Part shown: positions 1 to 9,960 of the stretch, piece after piece | Layout of the letters: every line of letters starts with the position of its first letter | Position numbering within the stretch: position 1 is the first letter of the stretch | The notes under the pieces: model-generated | Told to the model about the DNA's origin: nothing | Database searches by the model: none | Seen by the model: only the letters and a program-made list of their open reading frames with translations | Source of the DNA: Sphagnum compactum | Lineage: Eukaryota; Bryophyta; Sphagnopsida; Sphagnales | NCBI GenBank assembly: GCA_965153455.1 | Contig: OZ234502.1 | Span: 13,113,495 to 13,177,494, forward strand | Reading direction: 5' to 3' | Length of the DNA: 64,000 bases | Position numbers and translations under genes: made by a program

Positions 1-48
1 AGTATTAAAGCGACTGTGCACTTTGCTTTGTCGTGCATTTCCTTTCAA

Positions 49-56
49 TAAATGTA
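49..56 (+). promoter_or_regulatory. L1 box (HD-ZIP IV binding site)
   Basis: The eight bases TAAATGTA match exactly the L1-box consensus TAAATGYA. This element is known to drive epidermis-specific (L1-layer) expression of PDF1 in Arabidopsis through HD-ZIP class IV factors of the ATML1/PDF2 type. It lies about 170 bases upstream of the TATA box and about 400 upstream of the ATG of a PDF1-like gene, so its position agrees with that role. A second, 7-of-8 reverse match (TGCATTTC) sits at 34-41. An 8-base match can occur by chance; the gene identity downstream makes it credible. Confidence 0.6.
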
Positions 57-220
57 AACCTACTTTGCAGTAAGTAAAGCTTTTAAGAGCTTTGCAGCTT
101 TTCACACAAGCTCATTAAGAAGAACACCCCCGCCCATCTGTGCTTCTTTCCCAATGCAGCAGCTAGCATTCAAAGCTGCACAGCAAAGCTTTGCTCTACT
201 CCCTGGGCCTTGCAGCCAGG

Positions 221-230
221 TTTATATATA
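221..230 (+). promoter_or_regulatory. TATA box of the PDF1-like gene
   Basis: TTTATATATA is a strong plant TATA element. Transcription would start around 250-260, giving a 5' leader of about 200 bases before the first ATG at 455. I see no better TATA between the L1 box and the coding region. Confidence 0.6.
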
Positions 231-454
231 CACAACCCTTCTCACGATAGAAATTGTGGCCATACACACAATTTGCTGCAGCTGGTTGTCTCTAGAGCAC
301 CCATAAGCCTCTCTACTTTCTCCGAGCGCAATTCTGAGAGATTTGCTACTGAATCCCTGCATTGTGACTTCTTCTGTTTTGCAGAAGTTGTTTCTGAGAA
401 GGAACTGCTGTGATTCCCTCCCAAGAGGGTGGTTTTCTGTTTTTTGTAGTAGTC

Positions 455-1264
455 ATGGGGAGACTTGAGCTGGTTTTGAAGGTCTTGGTCTGCTTGTTTT
501 TTATTGCTGCAGTTGCTGTTGTCGTTTCTGCAGACCAACAGCAGCATGAGGATTCCGTAGCTCATGCAGCAGCAAGCTCGGCGACAAGCTCGGATGCGAA
601 ATTCTTCGGTGGTGGTCACGAGGAATGGTCTTACAGTTCTCCTTCACCTTACAGCGGCTCTAGTCCTCTCATCCCTGTCTATGGGCCGTCCTCCGGCGCC
701 TCGCCGTCGTCTGGACCCGGCACTTGCGAGTGAGTTTTTGCCGCTGTCACAGACGTGATCATGCAGCCAAAGTCTTTTGCAAGGATTTGCATTCCGCAGT
801 TGAGAAGCCTCTAGTATCTCAGGAACTTGAAGCAGGTCCAATTGTGGCGTTGTTGTTGTTGTCGTTGTGTTTTTTTCCCCCCCTAACATGAATCTTTCTG
901 CGTGCGTGGGTGTGCTTCTGGTCTTGACAACAGTTTCTGGTCTTCACACACCAGCAGCCTGCCAAGCTTCATGAGTATCTTCGACACCATTGTGGAACTT
1001 TTCGGACTTTTGACTTCGGGCACATTCGGTTCTTCCACCACTCTTCTGCAGGCATTGACCAACACCAGGCCTGACGCGTATGGAGCTTTGCTGCGTCAGG
1101 GCTCTGCTGCGCTCATCAACTCTTACAATTCTCCCTCTTTCGCTTACTCTCCTCAGCAAGTACGAGACAGTTTCAATGCCGCTTTGTTCTCGGAGCCTGC
1201 AGCTGCAGTTCAGGCCGTCCGCTTCGAGAACGCCAACCGTGGCTACGTTCTCAGAGCGCCGTGA
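455..1264 (+). CDS. PDF1: Protodermal factor 1-like secreted protein
   Basis: Two exons, 455-729 and 934-1264, give 201 residues. The first intron base pair begins GTGAGT at 730 and the acceptor CAG ends at 933; splicing creates the Asp of a C-D-F-W junction and keeps frame. Residues 1-26 are a clear signal peptide ending VSA. Residues 57-90 are rich in Ser, Pro and Tyr, like the proline-rich half of PDF1 proteins. The C-terminal half carries the conserved PDF1 block: TLLQALTNTRPDAYGALLRQ, then GSAALINS and QVRDSFNAAL. Known family members are extracellular proteins made in the epidermal layer of shoots, and in cotton fibres; their biochemical role is not settled. The start is the first ATG after the TATA box; the upstream open frame would need a GTG. 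The proline-rich part is shorter than in flowering plants. Expression is probably epidermal, from the L1 box upstream. Confidence 0.88.
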
Positions 1265-1497
1265 GCTGCTGCTGCTCCTCACTAGACAAAAGCTTGTGCA
1301 AATCTTAGCACATTATGTTCCTTGAAGAAATGCTAGCAAAGGTTCACACTTGTTTTTGCGCATGAGAATATGATCCATTGTTGCGTCGCAGCTGCTGCAA
1401 TCCAGAAACTGTCTTCCGTAGTAATATTAATACTCTGCTCAACTACCACTACCTTTAATCCCTTTCTCCTCCTCCTCCAACTCCTTCTCCTCACATG

Positions 1498-1925
1498 AAC
1501 ATTCTGCAAAACTGTAAAGGATCTTTCCATTTCTGTTGGAATCAATGCATAATTTTCAATTGCTGCAACATCTAAAAGGACCTGTAGAATGGATACCCTT
1601 TCTTCTTCCATGCAAGAAAAAGAAGATTTTGCAAAACTGTAAAGCTCGGTCCTACAACGTTTCTGTTTGATTGAATGCATAATTTCCGATATCTACAACA
1701 ACAACAACAACCCATGATGATTATGTTTCTTATTCTTGCAGAACAATTGTTGTTGATGGAGCTCATGTAGAATAAATAATACCCTTTCTTCTTGCATGAA
1801 AATTTTTACCTTAAAATTCAGTAGTAAAAACTATGCTCATTTCTGTTTCAATGAATGCATAGTTTCAGATTGTTGCAACAACAACAACAATGTCAATATG
1901 GTCTTTGTTCTTGGAGAAAAGTTAG
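1498..1925. repeat. Diverged repeats behind the PDF1-like gene
   Basis: Three related copies follow the stop codon. Each has ATTTCTGTT, a short gap, then AATGCATAATTTC and a CAACAACAA-type run; the AATGCAT landmarks lie at 1544, 1674 and 1854. The first two also share GCAAAACTGTAAAG. The first copy probably falls within the 3' untranslated region. Spacing is uneven (130 and 180 bases). I see no gene between 1265 and 1985. Confidence 0.6.
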
Positions 1926-1984
1926 AAGAAGATTGTACAATAAATAAAACACAACAAAAAATTGTACAAAAAATACATTGAAAT

Positions 1985-3080
1985 ACTTACTTAATTTTGG
2001 GATATCTAAGGAATTATTGAAGGAATTAAATACATATTATCTAAAGTTATAAAAATTGACAAATAAGATTACAAATACTCTACTTAAAGGACCATTGAAC
2101 AGTACATGCACCAAAATATAAGATTATATATACTCTACTTAAAGGGTCTTTTAAGGAAACACCTCAAGGTCTACTTCGATTATTAATACTTTAGGACTAC
2201 TTAGGAGATTACTTAGTGTCTACCTAGAGAGCTACTCAAGGAAATACCTAAGGGCTGGCCTAGGTTATGGAATACCTAAAGGTTACATAGGAGGTTACAT
2301 AGAGCTTACTTGTGAAGCTAAGGATTTCCTAGTTGTGAGGATAACTAAGAGTTACCTAGGGTTAATTCATAGTGCAAAAGGGGCTTACATAAGGTTTACA
2401 TTAGGGACATGTACTTTTAATTCATAACCTCTATGTAAACCCTATCTAGCTCCTTACCTAACCCTTTAAGTATCCCCTTAACTTAGGTAGATCCATGAGT
2501 AGCCTTTATGTGGCATCATAAATGGCCCCTATGTAACCATTATCTTAAATAACCCACAATTTAGGTAGGGCCTTAGGTGGTCTTTAGGTAATTTTAAAAT
2601 AGCCTTGTAGATTATTTAGATAGTCCTCCTTAAATAACCCCTACTTATCCCCTAACCTAGCAAATACTTTTTTACCCCTTAGTTAGGTCTTATGTAACTT
2701 TTTAAGTAGCCCCTAAGTATCTCTTAACCTAAATAGGCCCCTTGGTAACCCCTAGGTGAACATTAAATCGCCCTTAAATAGGTCCTTAAGTAGGTTTTAA
2801 ATAATATTTAGGTCTCCCCTAACCTAGGTAGGCCCCTTGATAGCCCTTATGTGAACCCTAAGTAGTCTTTAAATAGGCCCTTAGGTAGCCTTCTGCAACC
2901 CCCATGCAAACTTTTTATCATCCCTATCCTACATAGGTATGTAAGTAAATGGTTATGTATGTAGGTAAGTACCTCATGAGTAGGTAGGTGGGTAGCTTGT
3001 AGATAGGTATGGAGTTAGGTAGGCCCTACTTTAGTTAGCCCCTCATGTAGGTAGTATCCTAATCTATGTGGCCATAACCC
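1985..3080. repeat. Degenerate TAGGTAGCC/ACCTAAGG-type repeat island
   Basis: About 1.1 kb is built from short variants of CCTTAGGTAGCC and CCTAAGTAACC, loosely spaced every 12-20 bases. Up to about 2,400 the purine-rich sense dominates (TTAGGAGATTACTTAG type); beyond that the other strand's sense dominates (AACCCTATCTAGC type). There is no open reading frame of note. It looks like a very old, mutated minisatellite. Confidence 0.6.
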
Positions 3081-3481
3081 AGGTAGACTATAATCTAGTT
3101 AAAAAAGAAACCATGATGATCACTTTTGGCAAGTTATCCTTAGTTTTGAAGAGTGATCTTCATTTTGAAGGACTTTATGGATAATTCAAAAGGGAGGATG
3201 AGTGAGTTTGGTAAGTACAAAAGCTAAAGGCCCAAAGTAAAGATTACTTTAAACATAACTTTAATGAACACCATGTGTTTTGCATTGTTAATGAATGTAT
3301 CAATGTACATTGCATTGTAATCATAGAATCTACTTCATATTCATGGGGAGAGCCATATTCTATCAAATTGCTTGTTACTTTTAAGCTCCCCCCCCCCAAG
3401 GCCCCCAAAAACCTAATTAATTACCTATGTAATTATGGCCATCGGGCGAAAGGTCAATAATGTATGTAAGGTAGTTACACT

Positions 3482-3707
3482 CATCACCAAACACTAGTTG
3501 ATGACCAATTGGGGCAAAATGTTTGACCTAGGCTACTCAATGTGCATTTTGCACACTATGATCAAACATATGCTGGGAAAAATGTGTTTGGGTTTTCTAG
3601 AAACTCACACTTGAACAAATTGTTTCGTGTTTGATCATGGAATAAATTTTAAGGAAATTTTGGGTGTTATTTGCATCCCACTCAAAACAAGGATGTGTTT
3701 GGTGATG
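3482..3707. mobile_element. Small foldback, MITE-like
   Basis: CATCACCAAACAC at 3482-3494 is exactly inverted at 3695-3707. Nested inside, ATGATCAAACA at 3558-3568 is exactly inverted at 3628-3638. The arms are therefore nested and roughly symmetric (76 and 69 bases between outer and inner matches), giving a 226-base foldback. GTGTTTGGTGATGGGA resembles termini of Tourist-like MITEs, but I could not define a target-site duplication. Confidence 0.5.
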
Positions 3708-3709
3708 GG

Positions 3710-4794
3710 AATTGTTCCTTGCATTTTTATAAAAAAATGATTGCCCAACCTTATAAACTAGGTGCTTGGTCATAGGTGTAAATTAACACAATAAAGAAAC
3801 AATTCCAAACCACTTCAGAGTTTTTTTTTGATAATTGGGGAAAGAAAATGCTTTTCCAAAACAATTTTACATTTTGACATAAGATGCATTAATGACCTTA
3901 GAACATTCAACTTCCACCCATTGCAAGCGCATTGGACTCCCACCAAAATCACGCATTTCAATCACAAGTTAATTAGAAAAGTAACATCCACTTGAATAAC
4001 CTCTCAAGCTTTTCAAGATCCTCTATTGTTGTTTCAAGACTGTTAGAACATTTTAAGGTTGTACTAGATGAACTTCAATGTTTCCTAGAGCTTTTAGGGT
4101 TTTAAGGTTAAATTGTTGAAAGTGTGTGTAGATGAAAGGAAAGAAAATTTGCAATCAAGAAAAAGGGAAGGACAAGTCAAAGTAGAAGCCAACTCACAAT
4201 ATTGTGAAATACAAGTAAGTTTACTAGATCAAACATCAATTGTAGAAATAGGAAGTTATGTAAATCAACTAGGAGAAATATAACAAATAGTTATATTAAT
4301 TACCATTGGATCCAACCATTTGTAGTCCCAAGAATAACAAGGATTTTAGGTAGATTTGAATCTAGTAGATTTTTGTGCATTATAGCCAATCAAAGTTTGT
4401 AGTTCACACTTTTGGCCTACACATCAATTGCAAATGTCAATTTATTGTGGGATGAATTTGCAACATTTTATGCAACAATTTTTTTGACAAAAGTTTTGGA
4501 AATTCATGCACTTTTCAATGATCCAAACCTAACAGATTTTTAGAAGTCTTGGAACACTTATAAGAAGTTGAAGTTCACAATTATGTAGGTCTTGGTTGGA
4601 CCACCCCAAGTTGTTGGAAGCTAAGGTTAAGAGATTGGGGTTGTCATTATGTGTAATATACCTTATACATGATGAAGTGGATTGGAGGAATGACCAACAA
4701 TGGATAAGGAAAACATCCAACCTATAAGTGCAACACAAGTAAACAAATCAATAAGAACAAAAATGGTTCATGCCTTAACTTAATGAAAAAAATG
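3710..4794. other. AT-rich intergenic DNA, no gene seen
   Basis: No convincing reading frame, splice-compatible exon or repeat unit was recognised here. The last few hundred bases may belong to the eroded transposon that follows. Confidence 0.5.
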
Positions 4795-5460
4795 GACAAC
4801 TGAGGGTTTGAAAGAAGCCATGGATGCAATGGAAATAACTTTTTTGAAGAATACATCAAGCAAGTTTTGGCACATGCCATTAACCTTTTTTTAAATCAAT
4901 TGAATGGTAGGACAAGGTTAAGGAAGGATAGGCCCACAAGTTGTGTTGATAGATAAAGAAGATAAAACACTTGTGGCTTGGGTTTTGGGTATGCAAGATT
5001 GTGGACTTTCCATCACCTTGCAATTATGGTTGAAAACAAAGGTGATAGAGCTTACTCAAATTAGGTCTACCCCCTTCAAAATTGGATTGGAAATAATTGA
5101 TGATATTGGTTTAAGCATTAACATCCAAAGCTTAACATTTGACTTGTAAAATGACTTGTTCAAACAAAGGAAGTTCGAAGTGAAGGTTTTGGCAAGATAA
5201 GGCTCACAATATGTTTATAACACCATTCCCAAATCTAGGGTATGGTTGATAGTAAATTGTGTTGTGAATCCAGTGGGGGGCTCCATGCTTGGACTTTTCA
5301 TATTCGAAGGTGAAGGATTAAAAAAAACTACGTCAAACATTGTAGTCATAAACATGCGTGGTGATGCAAACAAAAAAATGGACGATATGTTTTCTATTTG
5401 AGGAATTCCTTTCCTTTTTAAGAGGTCAATTTCAAGGGCATCTTTCAATCAATTGGCATC
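4795..5460 (+). pseudogene. Relic of a pogo/Tigger-like (CENPB-HTH, DDE) transposase
   Basis: At 4943-5149 a frame reads ALVAWVLGMQDCGLSITLQL in near form (TLVAWVLGMQDCGLSITLQ) followed by KVIELTQIRSTPFK. This resembles the CENPB-type helix-turn-helix of plant pogo-like transposases. Just upstream, LNGRTRLRKDRPTS resembles the preceding psq/HTH portion (H-x-R-LxGKTK-like). Further on, in the frame around 5230-5400, VNCVVNPVGGSMLGLFIFEG resembles the start of the DDE catalytic domain. Stops and frameshifts separate the pieces and the catalytic acidic residues cannot be traced, so the element is dead. Recognition is by pattern memory only. Confidence 0.55.
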
Positions 5461-5486
5461 TATTGGTTTTAAATGGACATGGTTCA

Positions 5487-6307
5487 TGACGCGCTCCTTG
5501 GTCCCGGGGTGAACCCACTTGAGGGTTCACCAATGTGAAGTTGCGGAAAGTTGGGACCAAAGGGCACGCTCCCGGCTTCCAACACTAGAAAGGGGTAGAG
5601 GGTCGTGTTGGGAACCCCGGGATTAGACTAGGAAGAGGGACTAGCTTAGCTTGTGTGAATCTGCATCCAAAAACCAACCACACGAGGTTAGTTTAGCATT
5701 CGGGACACCCTTGGGTGTTGGGACAAGCCACGGGCATTTTGACACACAAGACTCACCACGGCCCGGACTCGGGAGTAAGCCACCACCTTACTCCCTATAG
5801 TATTCTCTGCAACTCGCCACGGAGGCTACATCCAAATGGCACATTTTGTTGGGACTCCCGAAATGGAGTCCCGAAACTGTCCCGGCGGGACTCCCGAAAC
5901 TTTGAGCTACCATAACTCCCGATTCCGGAGTCTGATCGCGACGAGGTCTGAACCAAAGTTGTAGCCCTCGTCGAGATCTTTCCAACGCCATGTCGCACTC
6001 CCTCAGGAGACGTCGGGAAAGGGTCGATTCCCGACTTTTAGTGGTCGGGAGTCAAACTGCCAGTTTGACTCCCGGCCCTTCGTTTGCCCATAACTTGGGC
6101 TGCAGATCTCCAAATGACCAATGCGAGGCCATTTTCGTTATCTACGTTTCAAGACCTTTCTAATGACACCAAGAACACCCCAATGCGAGGTGTTTTGGGC
6201 CTTGCTGTCGAGCTCTGAACATTCGGGAGTCCCGGAGGACTCCAAACCTCCAACTTTTCCAAGTGTTGGGCTTCACCCCCACACTTGGACAAAGTGGGGT
6301 TGCGACA
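5487..6307. mobile_element. Solo LTR of a retrotransposon
   Basis: An 821-base block starts with TG and ends with CA and is flanked by the direct repeat GTTCA at 5482-5486 and 6308-6312, the 5-base duplication expected of LTR retrotransposon integration. Base composition changes abruptly at both edges: the block is GC-rich (several CCCG/CGGGA motifs) inside AT-rich DNA. The stretch CCATAACTTGGGCTGCAGAT, and the later CCTTTCTAATGACACC, are phrases common in plant LTRs. There is no internal coding region, primer-binding site or second LTR nearby, so this is most simply a solo LTR left by recombination. Its short open frames are not genes. Confidence 0.72.
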
Positions 6308-6312
6308 GTTCA

Positions 6313-7798
6313 CATGTTATGTTAAAAGCAATAAAACAACCATACAATTTAGGTGGGACATGGGGTAAAAACACACTACATTGGACCAAAATTGGTAGCT
6401 CAAAGACCATTTTTAGTGTCCAAATCTAGTGATTCTTTAAAAAAACCATTTAAATGGTGTTGAATTTCACATTTTTTTCCATTTTCAAATTCATACCGCC
6501 ATAGTTTAAACCTTTTTAAAACCTTAAATAATATGGGCCTTGAAAAAGTCAATTTTGATATCGAAATGGATTTTACAAATTTGAAATTTTCATTTTAAAT
6601 CTTAGAAAATTTGAGAAAATTTTTCTTGCTTAATTTTTTCATTTTAGTGTTATGGTACTTCAATGTGTGGTGGTAAAAAGTTTAAGGCTTAGTTTCCAAC
6701 TCCACTAGAAAAAAAAAGTCCATAATGATAGTTTTTTAAAAGTAGTTTGGATTGGGGACATTGGATGTACCATCCTTTGTAAAGTCCACCTTGGATTGAA
6801 TATTTATCCTTTTGGTAAACTTTTTTGGGTTTGAAAGATTAAAATGTAAGCTTTAATTTTTCATCTCACTTTTGCTAAGTTTTTCAAATAAATTTGCATA
6901 CAATGCAACAATACTTGACTCACCCAAAAATAATTGTCACTGGGACCTCCAAAAAAGTCCATTGTAACATTTTTTACACTATGATCACCTTACCTTCAAC
7001 CTCTAAATGTGAATTGTTTATAACCTTTCAAAATTGCTTTTAAGAAAACGAAAGACAATGTTATAGTTAAAAACAATCATTATCAACCAAACCTATGCAC
7101 ATTCATTGGTTGGGTGGACGAGGTTCTAGATCAAACATTGTAAAAAAAACCATGAACATGTTTAAGGGCAGCATGAATTTGACCATTCAATCCCAAGGCC
7201 GTGGATCACAAGATAAGATTGAATGATGCATACATAGCAAAACATGTTACCATTTCAAATGAAAACAATGATATATTTGATGGAGCAGCTAATGCAAATC
7301 AACATTGGAGGGAGGATGGACATAGAAGTTCCACAAGATGATGTGAAAATAAATTTTAGTCTATTAAGTAGAATGAGGCATATTGAAGTATTATATTGAA
7401 ATGTTTAAGAATCTAGTTATTAATATAGAATAAATTCAACCTATACAATGACACACGTGTCTTTTTCAACTAAACCCAGATATGATTTTTTTTTTCATTA
7501 TATTTATAATTATTTAGTCATATAGATCATTATGAAGTGGCAAAGGACATGAACATGCCACATAACATCATGGTTTTTGCAACTATAATCAATATGATGA
7601 TTTTTTGTTTTTGAGGGTAAAATATCCCATTAATTTTCTATTTGTGTTAATATATATTTGTGATCATGTAAATTTATTTAGTTGAAAGTACCATTAACCT
7701 TTATAATTAACAACAACTCAATTTCACATGATGATGACATGCCATGCCATGCCATGCCATGTGGCAATAAGGTGTTGTGATTATTTAATCAATATCAT
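6313..7798. other. AT-rich intergenic DNA
   Basis: No gene seen. The only structure noted is a run of four to five CATGC/CATGCCATGC units near 7739-7762. The sequence either side of the solo LTR is similarly AT-rich, consistent with the LTR being an insertion. Confidence 0.5.
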
Positions 7799-9665
7799 GA
7801 CTCATGGGTGCAACAAAACACAATACACACAACTATTATATGAACATTGCAATTCTAGGTGCTTAATTATTAAATAGTAAATTAACAAATGATATCATAA
7901 GAAAAGTTACAAAACCCAAAAATGTGTTGTTGTGCCTAATATAATTAAGAACAATAAGTTCCCATTGCACAATTAATAATGAATGTTTACATTTTCAAAT
8001 GAAGAAATATCAAATAAAAATTTGACACATGGGTACAATAGAACACAATACATGAAATTATTAAATGAACATCACAATTGTCAATCCTTAGCTATCAATT
8101 AACACATGCCATCACAAGAGAAGTTATAAAACCCAAATATGCATTGTTGTGACCAATATAATGATGATAAGTGATAACAACAACTAGTCCTCATTGCACA
8201 ATTAGTAATGAATATTTACATCTCTAAATGAATAAATATTAGGTAAAACCTTGACACAGGGGTATTATGGAACAAGATACATGCAACTATCAAATGAATG
8301 TTGCAACTATAGGTGGGCAAACCCATCCTTGGGTGGTACCATTAGGAACATCACCCTTTAAGTTTACTAAACCCATTCAATTTTTAAAAATTATATGAAA
8401 CACGTAAATAAATATTTTCATTGAAAACATTTTGTGGTACATTTGTTAGGTTGTATAGTTTTTGAAAAATTAAAGATATTAAAAATATTTCGTATTTTGA
8501 TGTTCCTAATCATTGCATTTAGAAAAAGTTTAAAGAATGTAATATTATTTCCTTTCCTTGAAGGTTTTTGGTCATGAACACATGTTGGGTAGATGCAAGT
8601 TACGGTGGCTCAAAAGCGGCAAGAGTCCCAATCCCAAAAGTCCATAGAAATGGAAAAATTACCATTAGAATGGAAAAAAGTGTTAAAACCCAATATTTAA
8701 CGGGGCTTATGTGGTGATTAATCAATTAATAAAGTTCATATGAAAGGTTGCTCATTTTAAAAACTCTTTATTATACATGTTAAGGGGGAAAAAATATCAA
8801 TCCAACAAAAAATGACCAAGATTGAGACTTTTGAAAATATGGCTTAAATTTGGTCATTCAAAAGTTCATAATTATTTGTTAATTAAAATTTTTATTGTAA
8901 TTTTTTTCAATTCATATATATATATATTCCATCATGTATCATATATTGAGTCCCTATAAAAAATATCGAGATGAAATCATAACAAAAAATGCATGCTCAT
9001 GTAGAACCCAAATTATAGTCCAGATGTTCACATTAAAAGTCCATTACTATATGATTGGAGTATGTTTATTGAATTTTTCCCCTTAATAAATATTCTTATT
9101 AGTTAGCCATTTTAATCCATAAATATGTTTTTCAAATTGATTACTTTATAATGTGTTTGTCACATTTGAATAGAGTACACTTTGCAGAAAGTCCATAAGG
9201 TTACAAAAAGTGAGCCATCATAGCTTGCATCTACCTTGTTTGAAACATGTTTGGGGATTTTTTTTGTGAAATAATTTTCTAAGGTACTTTTGGAAGTATT
9301 ATATTGATTTTTTTATTATGTAATTAACTATTTAGGTATGATTTAGTTATGAATTTTGAAAGTTCAATAATGTGATTCTTAAAAGAACCATGACAATTAG
9401 GAATACAAATTTGTATCAATTTTTAATTTCTTTTATCCCAATAAAAACTTAAGACCATATTCTAGGGCATGCAATTGATAAACATGAAAAAAAATAAATT
9501 ATAGTTGTGGAAAGATTTTTTAAAAAGGCCTAAAAAAATTATTTGGCTAGTTCTAGTTCCTTAACCATTCTTTGACATGGTTCGTAATGGTACCACCCGA
9601 GGATGGGTTTGTTGAGGTCACTAATTATCTATTGGTAGATTCACACATGGTATCATAGATATTGT
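7799..9665. repeat. Tandem ~227-base repeats, third copy interrupted
   Basis: Copies are marked by CATGGGTGCAACA at 7803, CATGGGTACAATA at 8028 and CAGGGGTATTATG at 8257, spacings of 225 and 229 bases. Each continues through AACACAATAC, a CAATT(C) block and ACAAAACCCAAA-like text. The third copy breaks off at 8314 and appears to resume at about 9615 (CACTAATTATCTATTGG against GCTTAATTATTAAATAG in copy one), so a 1.3-kb element was inserted into it. Confidence 0.65.
8315..9614. mobile_element. 1.3-kb non-autonomous foldback transposon
   Basis: The ends are inverted repeats: 8318-8349 and 9580-9611 match at 30 of 32 positions, with the shared core GGGTGGTACCATTA. A second inverted pair lies inward, 8589-8612 with 9211-9234 (21 of 24). 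Between them the arms keep scattered similarity, so each arm is some 300-400 bases and the loop about 600. AGGT flanks the element on both sides (8311-8314 and 9615-9618), and removing the element restores a sequence like the uninterrupted tandem copy beside it. No open reading frame of useful size lies inside. Long arms suggest a Mutator-like or foldback class; the superfamily is undecided. Confidence 0.68.
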
Positions 9666-9689
9666 AAATGGGAATGTAACTTAAGCAAT

Positions 9690-9960
9690 CTCTAGGTAGG
9701 TCTTCATAAACAATCATAATTTGTAGTTTAGCCTAAATAACTTTTAGGTAACCCTTAGGTAGCCTAGGTTACACCTAATTAACCTTTAGGTCACCTAGGT
9801 AGCCTACGCAACCTTTAAATAAACCCTTCTAGGTAAACCTCTATGGAGATTAAGGAGCCTAACTTAGAAGTTACCATGAAATAACCCCTAGGTAAATGAT
9901 TAAATAGCCTAAGTACCCTAAGGTAGGTTGAGTAATTCACTTAGGTAAATTAGAAAAAAT
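9690..9960. repeat. Second island of TAGGTAACC-type degenerate repeats
   Basis: This has the same flavour as 1985-3080: TTTAGGTAACCCTTAGGTAG, CTAGGTAGCC and AGGTAAACC variants packed closely. A few further copies occur near 10,170-10,200. It is noncoding. Confidence 0.55.

Noticed and set aside
410-454. Upstream extension of the PDF1-like frame
   Set aside because: It would need a GTG start. The ATG at 455 gives a textbook signal peptide.
7739-7762. CATGC repeats as a regulatory (RY-like) cluster
   Set aside because: CATGCCATGCC resembles the RY element CATGCA, but there is no gene within several kb; it is a short simple repeat.
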